From Betaproteobacteria bacterium (GTDB lineage Bacteria; Pseudomonadota; Gammaproteobacteria; Burkholderiales; SG8-41), in assembly GCA_021732605.1 (NCBI GenBank), contig JAKFUS010000009.1:1-40981 (forward strand): a DNA stretch of 40,981 nucleotides. Direction: 5' to 3'. Position 1 is the stretch's first letter; each line of letters starts with the position of its first letter. A program made the position numbers and the translations under genes. The notes under the pieces were generated by a model. That model had not been told where the DNA came from. It worked only from the letters and a program-made list of their open reading frames with translations, and ran no database searches. This document shows, in pieces, positions 34,444 through 40,981 of the stretch.

Positions 34444-35220
34444 GTGCCGGGTCTGGAGTCCTTCTCGCCATGGCTGATCGCGTACGTGGTAATCATCGTC
34501 GCGGTCGCAGGCTGGGTGCAGGGTGCGCTGGGGCTGGGCTTTCCGATGATCGCGACGCCGCTGATCGCGGCCGCCACCAACATGCAATTTGCAGTGGTGA
34601 TGGTGCTGATTCCGTGCATTGCCACGGTCATCATCAGCATTTTTCGCAGTCCCGGTTTCGCCGGTGTCCTGCGTCGTTTCTGGTGGATGTCACTGCTGGC
34701 ACTGGCGGGCGCCATGATCGGCGCGCGACTGTTCGTGCTGTTTCCGGAATTTCCCTACGCGCTGCTGCTCGCCGGCGTGATCCTGTTCTACCTGAACATG
34801 GAGCGACTCGGCCGCGGCGAATCCGCGTTGATGCGCCGCCACGACAAGGCCTTCGGCGTGGTGTTCGGCTTACTGGGGGGTATCAGCGAAAGCACTGCCA
34901 ACATCGCAGCACCGCCGCTGATCATTTATTACTTCGGCATCGGCCTGCCGCCGCTGCTGCTGGTGCCGGCGATGAACATCTCGTTTTTTGTCGGCAAGGT
35001 CGCGCAGTTCGGGACGCTGGCCGCCAGCGACATCGCAGCACCTTCACTGTGGCTGCTGACGCTGCCCCTGGCTGGCATAGCCATGATCACCAGCCTGATC
35101 GGCACACGCGTGCGCAGTCGCATCAATGGCGAAACCTACAAGATCTGGATGCGCCGCATGCTGATGGCGATGGCGACCATCCTGCTGGTGCAGGTGGCGT
35201 TCCGTTACCTGAACGGTTGA
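34444..35220 (+). CDS. TauE/SafE-family membrane exporter, probable GTG start
   Basis: 258 residues with about eight membrane segments in two related halves, including GWVQGALGLGFPMIATPLIA, the TauE/SafE signature with the conserved glycine-rich loop, and GLLGGISESTANIAAPPLI in the second half. The family exports sulfite, sulfoacetate and other anions. The gene starts about 11 bp after the dehydrogenase stop, so the two are cotranscribed; removing the sulfite made by Xsc would be a fitting job. No ATG suits; GTG 34444 gives the best N-terminus before the first helix. A frame from 34336 overlaps the dehydrogenase and is less likely. Confidence 0.85.
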   Translation: MPGLESFSPWLIAYVVIIVAVAGWVQGALGLGFPMIATPLIAAATNMQFAVVMVLIPCIATVIISIFRSPGFAGVLRRFWWMSLLALAGAMIGARLFVLFPEFPYALLLAGVILFYLNMERLGRGESALMRRHDKAFGVVFGLLGGISESTANIAAPPLIIYYFGIGLPPLLLVPAMNISFFVGKVAQFGTLAASDIAAPSLWLLTLPLAGIAMITSLIGTRVRSRINGETYKIWMRRMLMAMATILLVQVAFRYLNG

Positions 35221-35255
35221 AAGGAACGCGGAAAACAAAAGCAAAAGCGGGAAAC

Positions 35256-35283
35256 AAAAAAGCCGGCGGTTGCCGGCTTTTTT
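35256..35283. terminator. Bidirectional terminator between TauE-like gene and grxD
   Basis: AAAAAAGCCGGC/GCCGGCTTTTTT with loop GGTT; T-runs exist on both strands, and it lies between convergent genes, 36 nt after the exporter and 17 nt after grxD. Confidence 0.92.
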
Positions 35284-35299
35284 GCGGATTGCATACCGA

Positions 35300-35608
35300 T
35301 CAGGGCTGCAGTATTTTCTGCAGTTCGCCGCTCTGGTACATCTCGGTCACGATATCCGAACCGCCGACAAACTCGCCATCAACATACAACTGCGGAATGG
35401 TCGGCCAGTTGGCGTACTGCTTGATGCCCTGGCGTATTTCCGGATTTTCCAGCACGTTGACCGTAAACATCTCGTTGACACCACAGGCGCGCAGGATATT
35501 GATGGTGTTCGCCGAAAAACCGCACTGCGGAAAATCGGGCGAACCCTTCATGTACAGCACGACTTTGTGGCTGGTGACTTGATTCTTGATGGTTTCCTGC
35601 GCTGACAT
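35300..35608 (-). CDS. grxD: Monothiol glutaredoxin (Grx4-type)
   Basis: 102 residues with the CGFS active site at Cys29 (PQCGFSANT), KGSPDFP, and the glutathione-binding WPTIPQLYVDGEFVGGSDI. CGFS glutaredoxins bind a glutathione-ligated 2Fe-2S cluster and deliver Fe-S clusters. In betaproteobacteria grxD normally follows hemA-prfA-prmC directly; here about 2.1 kb with four other genes separates it from prmC. ATG 35608 has AGGAG eight bases upstream. Confidence 0.96.
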   Translation of the reverse strand: MSAQETIKNQVTSHKVVLYMKGSPDFPQCGFSANTINILRACGVNEMFTVNVLENPEIRQGIKQYANWPTIPQLYVDGEFVGGSDIVTEMYQSGELQKILQP

Positions 35609-35660
35609 GGCAATGACTCCTAAACTTGACCAAACCTATCGGGAATGAAGTTTAACGATG

Positions 35661-35673
35661 CCCTGCGACAGGG
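35661..35673 (-). terminator. Small hairpin after the DUF5615 gene
   Basis: CCCTG/CAGGG with a 3-nt loop immediately after the DUF5615 stop codon; no U-run, so only a weak candidate. Confidence 0.3.
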
Positions 35674-35994
35674 TCAAGAGTCGACTTTCTGCAACTGACC
35701 GGGTTTGGCTGCACTGATCGCCAAAAGTATGGCGGCAGCAAGCGGGCGAAGGTGAATCATGCGATTGGAAACCGCACGCACGACAATGACCCCAAATGGC
35801 AATGCGGGGATATTCTGCTGAAATTCGATATTGCGGTCGAGTGTCACAAATACATCGCAACACTCGCGGGCACGACGCATCAGCTCACCATTGAGTACGC
35901 CACTCCAGCCCAGCCCTGCAACCGTAAGGACATCATGGCCCCGCAATTCAGCAACGAAGTCGACCGGGATATTTTCGTCAAGAAGAATGCGCAT
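35674..35994 (-). CDS. DUF5615 PIN-like protein (probable toxin component)
   Basis: 106 residues. MRILLDENIP with Asp6, Glu7 and Asn8, and FVTLDRNIE with Asp53, match the DUF5615/Mut7-C-like PIN domain, whose acidic residues would bind metal as in VapC RNases. It overlaps the DUF433 gene by 17 bp. DUF433 plus DUF5615 pairs are widespread and considered type II toxin-antitoxin-like modules, with DUF5615 the likely nuclease; activity is predicted, not shown. The base composition is lower in GC than the flanking housekeeping genes, fitting acquisition. Confidence 0.85.
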   Translation of the reverse strand: MRILLDENIPVDFVAELRGHDVLTVAGLGWSGVLNGELMRRARECCDVFVTLDRNIEFQQNIPALPFGVIVVRAVSNRMIHLRPLAAAILLAISAAKPGQLQKVDS

Positions 35995-36202
35995 CAGCCA
36001 TCAGTGAATCGCAGGCCAGCTCCAAAGCTGCGACCGCCTGCTCGCGTTTGACAGACGGAAACTGATGTAAAAATTCGTCCAGAGTTTCCCCACCCTCAAT
36101 GTAGTCAAAGAGGGACCTGACGGGAACGCGGGTTCCCACGAATACCAGGGTTCCACCGAGGATATCGGGATGACGATGTGTAACGTGATTGGAATGGATC
36201 AT
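35978..36202 (-). CDS. DUF433 protein (probable antitoxin component)
   Basis: 74 residues. HPDILGGTLVFVGTRVPVRSLFDYIEGGETLDEFLHQFPSV is the DUF433 core, a small winged-helix-like DNA-binding or antitoxin fold, with the conserved GTRVPV. It overlaps the DUF5615 gene downstream by 17 bp and would be expressed with it. ATG 36202 is chosen because GGAG lies 7 bp upstream; GTG 36223 would add seven residues. A promoter at 36225-36253 fits that choice. Confidence 0.87.
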   Translation of the reverse strand: MIHSNHVTHRHPDILGGTLVFVGTRVPVRSLFDYIEGGETLDEFLHQFPSVKREQAVAALELACDSLMADAHSS

Positions 36203-36224
36203 GTCATTTCTCCAGGCAGTCACG

Positions 36225-36253
36225 AGTATAGACTTGGCTTTCCGTGACGTCTA
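36225..36253 (-). promoter_or_regulatory. Predicted promoter of the DUF433-DUF5615 module
   Basis: Minus-strand TAGACG (36248-36253) and TATACT (36225-36230) with a 17-bp spacer; transcription would begin near 36218, about 15 nt before ATG 36202. Confidence 0.5.
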
Positions 36254-36297
36254 ACGACCGTTGAAACAGTAACAACGCCGGTTCAGACCCCTGGCAT

Positions 36298-36921
36298 TTA
36301 CTCGCCGTCGTTCAATGCGGCCAGCACAGCGCGCGGCAACAGGGCCATGCCGAACACCTCGAGCGCCGCCACCTCCATCATTTCAGCCTCCCAGCTGAAC
36401 CAGCGGTCAACGTCTTCCATACGGCCCTGTCGCGCGTCGCACCAGGCCGGCTCGCTCATGACCAGCAACTTGCGGCAGGTATTCGGCCGCGCTGCGTACA
36501 CCGAGCAAGCGCCCTTGGCATCGAGAAACACGCAGGCCTGATCTGCGACCGCTTGTTCGCGCCAGGTCTCCACGGTGTAACGGCTCTGGCGTTCCAGCAG
36601 AGCAAGGTCCGGCGTGAGACCCGCGTCACGAACAAACTGCGCCAGCAGCGCCGCCTCCTGCGGCCAAATTTCCACAGGCCCGTGGCAACAATGGCTGCAA
36701 CCCTTGCTGCAACGGATCTGTTTGCCGTCGGGAAGTGTTGTGCTGTCCTGCTGCAATTGTGTATCCATCGCCGTATGCGCCTTGCGCGCCAGTGCCGGCG
36801 CGTCTTGCGTATCAGCCGCACGGCACTGCGCGAGATTGCGTTCATACACCGTGCGCAGCCAGGCGGCTTTTTTCTCGTTGTGTGCAGCCCTGTTCGCGGC
36901 GAACTTGGAATCGTCCGTCAT
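36298..36921 (-). CDS. YkgJ-family cysteine cluster protein
   Basis: 207 residues. The cluster CSKGCSHCCHGPV (Cys71, Cys75, Cys78, Cys79) and later CVFLDAKGACSVYAARPNTCR (Cys130, Cys139, Cys149) plus Cys161 match the YkgJ/UPF0153 zinc- or iron-cluster family. The metal and function are unknown in general. It starts 2 bp after the stop of the membrane protein, indicating one transcript. Its low-complexity N-terminus (about 1-60) is helical and charged. Confidence 0.88.
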   Translation of the reverse strand: MTDDSKFAANRAAHNEKKAAWLRTVYERNLAQCRAADTQDAPALARKAHTAMDTQLQQDSTTLPDGKQIRCSKGCSHCCHGPVEIWPQEAALLAQFVRDAGLTPDLALLERQSRYTVETWREQAVADQACVFLDAKGACSVYAARPNTCRKLLVMSEPAWCDARQGRMEDVDRWFSWEAEMMEVAALEVFGMALLPRAVLAALNDGE

Positions 36922-36923
36922 GA

Positions 36924-37622
36924 CTAATTCGTTGGTGTCTCGGATCGCTGCCGATCATGCGATTGGGCGCTGCCATCAACTCTACGGACTGCGGCAATCG
37001 ATAGATACAAATAGACCCATGCGAGATCCGGAACCACATAGAAATACGCTCCCTCCGCAATAAGCATTACTGCCATTGCTGCCGTCACAAAGGATACGAA
37101 AAGCAACCATGGATTTCCTTGCCGCGAAATCGCTAAATGCAGTGGCGCATGAGAACGGCGCACGCCGGCAAGCATAACTAGGTGTGCAAGCGACCAAATA
37201 AGGCTCACCACAAAAATCACCGGAACTGCTGCAAATGGAATGTTCAAGGTATCTGCCCAGTGTGGAAACTCTCCTCGACTTTGTGCTTGGATGAGATCAA
37301 AAACAAAACTTGCCGCCGTCAAGATCGGCGCCACCAACGCCACAGCCACAAAACCGAATATTGAGCTTGGAGAACGAATTGATTTGAAACGAGTCAGCGC
37401 CCCCGCAAGTAAAGCCAGAAAAACGCCGGTCACAGCATAATCTTGCAATTTGTATTTCGGTGACAGAAGTTCTTGGCGCATCGCAAAGTACTTATCAGAA
37501 TCATTTCTGTCCATTTCGGAATAGCGGGAATGAAATTCCGCATCGTCCGTATACGGAGATAGCGTGAGTGAATAACCCCAGACACTAATAGAAAGAATCA
37601 AAAGGACGAGCACAAATCTCAT
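36924..37622 (-). CDS. Unknown multi-pass membrane protein
   Basis: 232 residues, no family recognised. Predicted hydrophobic segments at about 1-20, 62-78, 88-108, 128-152, 171-191 and 196-212, with a polar charged stretch (about 25-60, rich in Asp, Tyr, Arg) outside and a basic tail. The codons and base composition are clearly more AT-rich than the neighbours, for example many AAA, ATT and TTT codons, suggesting recent transfer. ATG 37622 begins with a signal-like segment; upstream AGG is weak. It is coupled to the YkgJ gene. Confidence 0.6.
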   Translation of the reverse strand: MRFVLVLLILSISVWGYSLTLSPYTDDAEFHSRYSEMDRNDSDKYFAMRQELLSPKYKLQDYAVTGVFLALLAGALTRFKSIRSPSSIFGFVAVALVAPILTAASFVFDLIQAQSRGEFPHWADTLNIPFAAVPVIFVVSLIWSLAHLVMLAGVRRSHAPLHLAISRQGNPWLLFVSFVTAAMAVMLIAEGAYFYVVPDLAWVYLYLSIAAVRRVDGSAQSHDRQRSETPTN

Positions 37623-37651
37623 ATCAACAACCTAATGGGTTGGCTCAAATG

Positions 37652-37667
37652 ACGGTTTATACACCGT
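37652..37667. repeat. Inverted repeat upstream of the unknown membrane protein gene
   Basis: ACGGT and ACCGT flank TTATAC in the 72-bp gap between prmC and this gene, about 30 bp upstream of its ATG; operator-like but short. Confidence 0.35.
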
Positions 37668-37694
37668 TAAAATCAAAGCATACGCATAGAGAAA

Positions 37695-38528
37695 TCACGA
37701 ATCCAATCGCCCGCCACTCACTCGCGGAATACCAGCCAGATCAGGCGCATTAAAAACATCCTGAAACCCTGCTGCCTCCAGCAGCCACGCACAGGCGACC
37801 GCCTGGTCAAAGCCATGTTCCAGCAACAACCAACCCCCCGCACGCAGATGTTGGGGTGCCTCAGCAATGATGCGCTGCAGATCGTTCAACCCATCGACAC
37901 CGGCAGCCAGAGCCGTGCGCGGCTCAAAACGCAGGTCGCCCTGCTGCAGATGCGCGTCGCCCTCCGCCACATACGGCGGGTTGGCGACGATCAGGTCATA
38001 ACGTTCTGCAGCGACCGCTGAGTACCAGTCACTGTGCAGCAACACGGTGTTGGCGGGAGCCCACTGCAAAGCATTGACGCGGGCGATTTCCAGCGCGGCC
38101 TCTGAAACATCAACCAGCGTGACCTGTGCCCGCGGCCGTTCCGCAGCAATCGTGATGCCGATGCAACCGCTGCCGGTGCCGAGGTCGAGTACGCTGTACG
38201 ACTCACCTGCGGGCAGGCGCTGCAAGGCCAGTTCTACCAGCAATTCGGTTTCGGGGCGCGGGATCAGCACGGAAGGGTTTACGACAAACTCGCGGCCGTA
38301 GAATTCGCGGCGGCCGGTGATGTAGGCGACGGGTTCGCCGGCGACACGGCGCACGGCCAGTGCTACGTACTGCTGCGCCTGCTCGGCAGTCAGCAACTCG
38401 TCATCGTGTGCCAGCAACCAGGCATCGGATTGATTCAACACCTCGCGCAACAACACGCGCGCTTCGATGCGGTCTGTGGCCTGCTGGGCGGCGTCTAAGG
38501 CCTCTCGAATGGTCGGCGCACCGGGCAT
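37695..38528 (-). CDS. prmC: Release factor glutamine methyltransferase
   Basis: 277 residues. PrmC methylates the glutamine in the GGQ motif of release factors 1 and 2. The SAM site VLDLGTGSGCIGITIA and catalytic NPPY (183-186) are intact, and the N-terminal helical substrate domain is present. It lies 35 bp after prfA on the same strand, so enzyme and substrate are co-expressed. A start at ATG 38528 is unambiguous. Confidence 0.97.
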   Translation of the reverse strand: MPGAPTIREALDAAQQATDRIEARVLLREVLNQSDAWLLAHDDELLTAEQAQQYVALAVRRVAGEPVAYITGRREFYGREFVVNPSVLIPRPETELLVELALQRLPAGESYSVLDLGTGSGCIGITIAAERPRAQVTLVDVSEAALEIARVNALQWAPANTVLLHSDWYSAVAAERYDLIVANPPYVAEGDAHLQQGDLRFEPRTALAAGVDGLNDLQRIIAEAPQHLRAGGWLLLEHGFDQAVACAWLLEAAGFQDVFNAPDLAGIPRVSGGRLDS

Positions 38529-38563
38529 CGGGATAATATAAAAATATCAATAAAATCAGTTAT

Positions 38564-39655
38564 TTATGAAACACCCTGCTCTTCGGCCAGTTGCGCCAAC
38601 AGTTCGGCCTGGTGTTCGGCGGCCAGTGCGTCGACGAGATCGTCTATGTCGCCGTCAACGATCTGTGCAATCTTGTACAACGTCAGGTTGATGCGATGGT
38701 CGGTGACACGGCCCTGCGGAAAATTGTAGGTGCGAATGCGCTCGGAACGATCACCGCTGCCGATCAACGATTTACGCGTCGCCGCGGTTTTTGAATTCTG
38801 CTCCCGCGTCTGCTTGTCTTTCAATCGCGCCGCCAGCACCGCCAGCGCTCGCGCCTTGTTCTTGTGCTGCGAGCGGTCGTCCTGGCATTCAACCACCAGG
38901 CCGCTGGGCAAATGGGTGATGCGAATTGCCGAATCAGTCTTGTTGACATGCTGGCCGCCGGCGCCCGACGCGCGGAAGGTGTCGATGCGCATCTCCGCCG
39001 GATTGAGCACGATCTCGGTGGCCGCATCGGCCTCGGGCATCACCGCGACGGTGCACGCCGAGGTATGTACGCGGCCCTGGGTTTCGGTGACCGGCACGCG
39101 CTGCACACGGTGGCCGCCGGATTCGAATTTGAGTTTTGAATAAGCGCCCTGACCGATGACCCGGGCGATGATTTCGCGGTACCCACCAAGATCCGATGCG
39201 CTTTCAGACATGATTTCGACCTGCCAGCGTTTGCGTTCGGCGTACCGCGCATACATGCGGAAGAGTTCGGCCGCGAACAGCGCAGACTCGTCGCCACCGG
39301 TGCCGGCGCGCACCTCGATGAAAAGATTGCGCTCGTCGTTGGGGTCACGCGGCAGCAGCAGCTTCTGCAGCTCCGCTTCAAACCCTTCCAGCCGTGTACG
39401 GGTTTCCGCGACTTCAACTTCGGCAAATTCGCGCATCGCCGGATCATTCGCCATTTCCTGTGCCGTTTTCAGATCAGCATTGCTGCTCTGATACGCGCGA
39501 TACAACTCCACCACCGGGCCCAGCTCGGCGTGTTCGCGCGTGAGCTTGCGGTAATTATCCATGCTCGCCGTCGCGGTTTCGGCTCCGAGCAGGCGATTGA
39601 TTTCCTCCAGGCGATTGGACAATTGGTCGAGTTTGGCGGCGATACTGAGTTTCAT
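38564..39655 (-). CDS. prfA: Peptide chain release factor 1
   Basis: 363 residues. The GGQ catalytic motif at 233-235 ([17 protein letters not shown]) triggers peptide release, and the tripeptide stop-codon recognition motif of RF1 type reads PVT (188-190), the PxT class specific for UAA and UAG. The coiled-coil N-terminal domain and C-terminal EALRAEHQ-like region are present. The gene lies between hemA and prmC, as expected for the conserved cluster. Confidence 0.98.
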   Translation of the reverse strand: MKLSIAAKLDQLSNRLEEINRLLGAETATASMDNYRKLTREHAELGPVVELYRAYQSSNADLKTAQEMANDPAMREFAEVEVAETRTRLEGFEAELQKLLLPRDPNDERNLFIEVRAGTGGDESALFAAELFRMYARYAERKRWQVEIMSESASDLGGYREIIARVIGQGAYSKLKFESGGHRVQRVPVTETQGRVHTSACTVAVMPEADAATEIVLNPAEMRIDTFRASGAGGQHVNKTDSAIRITHLPSGLVVECQDDRSQHKNKARALAVLAARLKDKQTREQNSKTAATRKSLIGSGDRSERIRTYNFPQGRVTDHRINLTLYKIAQIVDGDIDDLVDALAAEHQAELLAQLAEEQGVS

Positions 39656-39701
39656 GAATGCACAATCAAGCCGCAGGCGCAGCGAATATCCGGCACCGGC
39701 A

Positions 39702-40955
39702 TTACTCGGGCCGCTGGATCTGGTACAGCCGTGCGATCAGCGCCGCGAGTTCATCGCGCTCGTCCTGCGCGGCATGGTTCAGCGCATGTGACGGCGGGTG
39801 CATGAACTTGTTGGTCAGCGCCTGCGACAGTTCATCAAGCACCTGCTGCGGATCGGCGCCGTGCGCGAGGCGGCGCTGCGCGCGTTCGAGTTCGTGCCGG
39901 CGCGCGCGTTCGGCGGTATCGCGCAGTGCGCGGATGGTCGGCACCAGCTCACGGTTGTCCAGCCAGTGCATGAAATCAGAGACCTGATTTTCGATGATCA
40001 CTTCGGCCTGCGCCACGGCGTTGCTGCGCTGGTTCATGCCCTCGCGCGCAATCTGGCCGAGATCATCGACGGTATAGAGGAAGGCATCGTCCAGCGCGCC
40101 GACTTCGGCTTCGATGTCGCGCGGCACCGCAAGATCAAACATCAGCATCGGCCGATGTTTGCGCGCCTTCAGCGCGCTTTCCATCAGGCCCTTGCCGATG
40201 ATTGGCAAGGGGCTGGCGGTGCAGCAGATCACGATGTCGTACAGCGCGAGCTGCGCGCCGAGGTCGTTCAGCGGAATCACGTGGCCAAAAAAGCGGTCGG
40301 CCAGTTGCTGCGCGCGTGCCGGTGTGCGGTTGGTGAAGGTCATGCGCCGCGGGTGGTGGGCGGCAAAATGGGTCGCGGCGAGGTCGATCATTTCGCCGGC
40401 GCCGACAAACAGCACGCTCTGTTCGGCGATGCTGGGATAAATACGTTCGGCGAGGCGCACCGCCGCAGCGGCCATCGATACCGTGCTGGCACCGATGTCG
40501 GTTTCGCTGCGTACGGTTTTTGCAACGGAAAATGTGCGCTGGAACAGTTTGTTGAGCAACCAGCCGAGGGTGCCGGCGGCTTCGGCGGAGCGCACCGCGC
40601 TTTTGAACTGGCCGAGGATCTGCGGTTCGCCCAGCACCATCGAATCCAGTCCACTGGCGACACGGAAGGCGTGTTTGACGGCGCGGTCCTGCGGCAGTTC
40701 GTACAGATAGGGCTGGATCTGCGCCGGCTTCAACTGGTGATAACCCGCCAGCCAGTCCACCACAATGCGCGGCTCGGACGTCGAGCAGTAGACCTCGGTG
40801 CGGTTACAGGTCGAAATGATCGCCGCCTCGCTGACCGGCCGGCGATCGACCAGATCACGCAGCGCCTGGGTCAGTTGTTCGGCGCCAAAAACCACCCGTT
40901 CGCGCACGTCCAGCGGCGCGGTCTGGTGGTTCAATCCGAAGGCAAAAAGCGGCAT
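39702..40955 (-). CDS. hemA: Glutamyl-tRNA reductase
   Basis: 417 residues. It reduces glutamyl-tRNA to glutamate-1-semialdehyde, the first committed step of C5-pathway haem synthesis, using NADPH. The catalytic Cys50 in [10 protein letters not shown], the [15 protein letters not shown] start, the NADPH fold VLFVGAGEM and the C-terminal dimerisation helix are present. The use of HemA of this type means the C5 route rather than the ALA synthase of alphaproteobacteria. It leads hemA-prfA-prmC, with 26 bp of upstream sequence in the window. Confidence 0.98.
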   Translation of the reverse strand: MPLFAFGLNHQTAPLDVRERVVFGAEQLTQALRDLVDRRPVSEAAIISTCNRTEVYCSTSEPRIVVDWLAGYHQLKPAQIQPYLYELPQDRAVKHAFRVASGLDSMVLGEPQILGQFKSAVRSAEAAGTLGWLLNKLFQRTFSVAKTVRSETDIGASTVSMAAAAVRLAERIYPSIAEQSVLFVGAGEMIDLAATHFAAHHPRRMTFTNRTPARAQQLADRFFGHVIPLNDLGAQLALYDIVICCTASPLPIIGKGLMESALKARKHRPMLMFDLAVPRDIEAEVGALDDAFLYTVDDLGQIAREGMNQRSNAVAQAEVIIENQVSDFMHWLDNRELVPTIRALRDTAERARRHELERAQRRLAHGADPQQVLDELSQALTNKFMHPPSHALNHAAQDERDELAALIARLYQIQRPE

Positions 40956-40981
40956 GGCGGCTAGGCTGATCCCGAGAACAG

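Noticed and set aside
1-40981. CRISPR arrays, insertion sequences, integrases, rRNA or riboswitches
   Set aside because: Searched by eye on both strands; no regular repeat-spacer pattern, transposase motif or known aptamer core was seen.

Overview
This is a GC-rich (around 60 %) chromosomal window from a Gram-negative bacterium, most likely a betaproteobacterium. Three conserved gene strings argue for this: aroQ-accB-accC-prmA followed by a DUF3426 zinc-ribbon gene; argH facing algZ-algR next to hemC-hemD-hemX-hemY; and hemA-prfA-prmC with grxD further down. Periplasmic cytochrome c, DsbD, glycine-zipper lipoprotein and GDSL lipoprotein genes fit a respiring cell with an outer membrane. I see no phage, IS element, integrase or CRISPR array.

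Layout. 1-2354: a partial GDSL esterase, an FAD oxidoreductase and tRNA-Arg(CCG), all minus strand. 2394-3918: a cytochrome c and apaH on the plus strand. 3893-10006: mostly lipid and envelope genes, namely a PlsC/OlsA-like and an OlsB-like acyltransferase, a glycine-zipper lipoprotein, a PfkB kinase, mscL, a PAP2 phosphatase, a GT4 glycosyltransferase and diacylglycerol kinase. 10015-15368: tpx, gcvH, the DUF3426 gene, prmA, accC, accB and aroQ. 15679-19229: a TlpA-like thioredoxin, dsbD, cutA and an SDR, coupled by short overlaps. 19297-20307: a 2Fe-2S/flavin reductase. 20327-24421: hemY-hemX-hemD-hemC. 24432-28248: a secreted thioredoxin-like protein, algR-algZ and argH. 28297-35220: a sulfonate-catabolism-like block with a LacI regulator, xsc (sulfoacetaldehyde acetyltransferase), a divergent 981-residue FAD/Fe-S dehydrogenase and a TauE/SafE exporter. 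35300-37622: grxD followed by four accessory genes (DUF5615, DUF433, YkgJ-type, unknown membrane protein). 37695-40955: prmC, prfA and hemA.

How genes work together. HemA, HemC and HemD are steps of tetrapyrrole synthesis, with HemX and HemY accessory to it. PrmC methylates the GGQ motif of the RF1 encoded beside it. AccB and AccC start fatty acid synthesis. The two acyltransferases could make ornithine lipids, and the PAP2/GT4/DgkA group could remodel phospholipid into glycolipid; a PHO-box-like site lies just upstream of the GT4 gene.

The most interesting part is the xsc block. A near-perfect LacI-type palindrome (TGCAANCGNTTGCA form) overlaps the -35 element of a 17-bp-spaced promoter reading into xsc, and a LacI-family gene lies just downstream of xsc. 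This gives a testable local circuit for an organosulfonate pathway whose substrate and first steps are not visible here. All functions are inferred from sequence reading alone; no database search was run.
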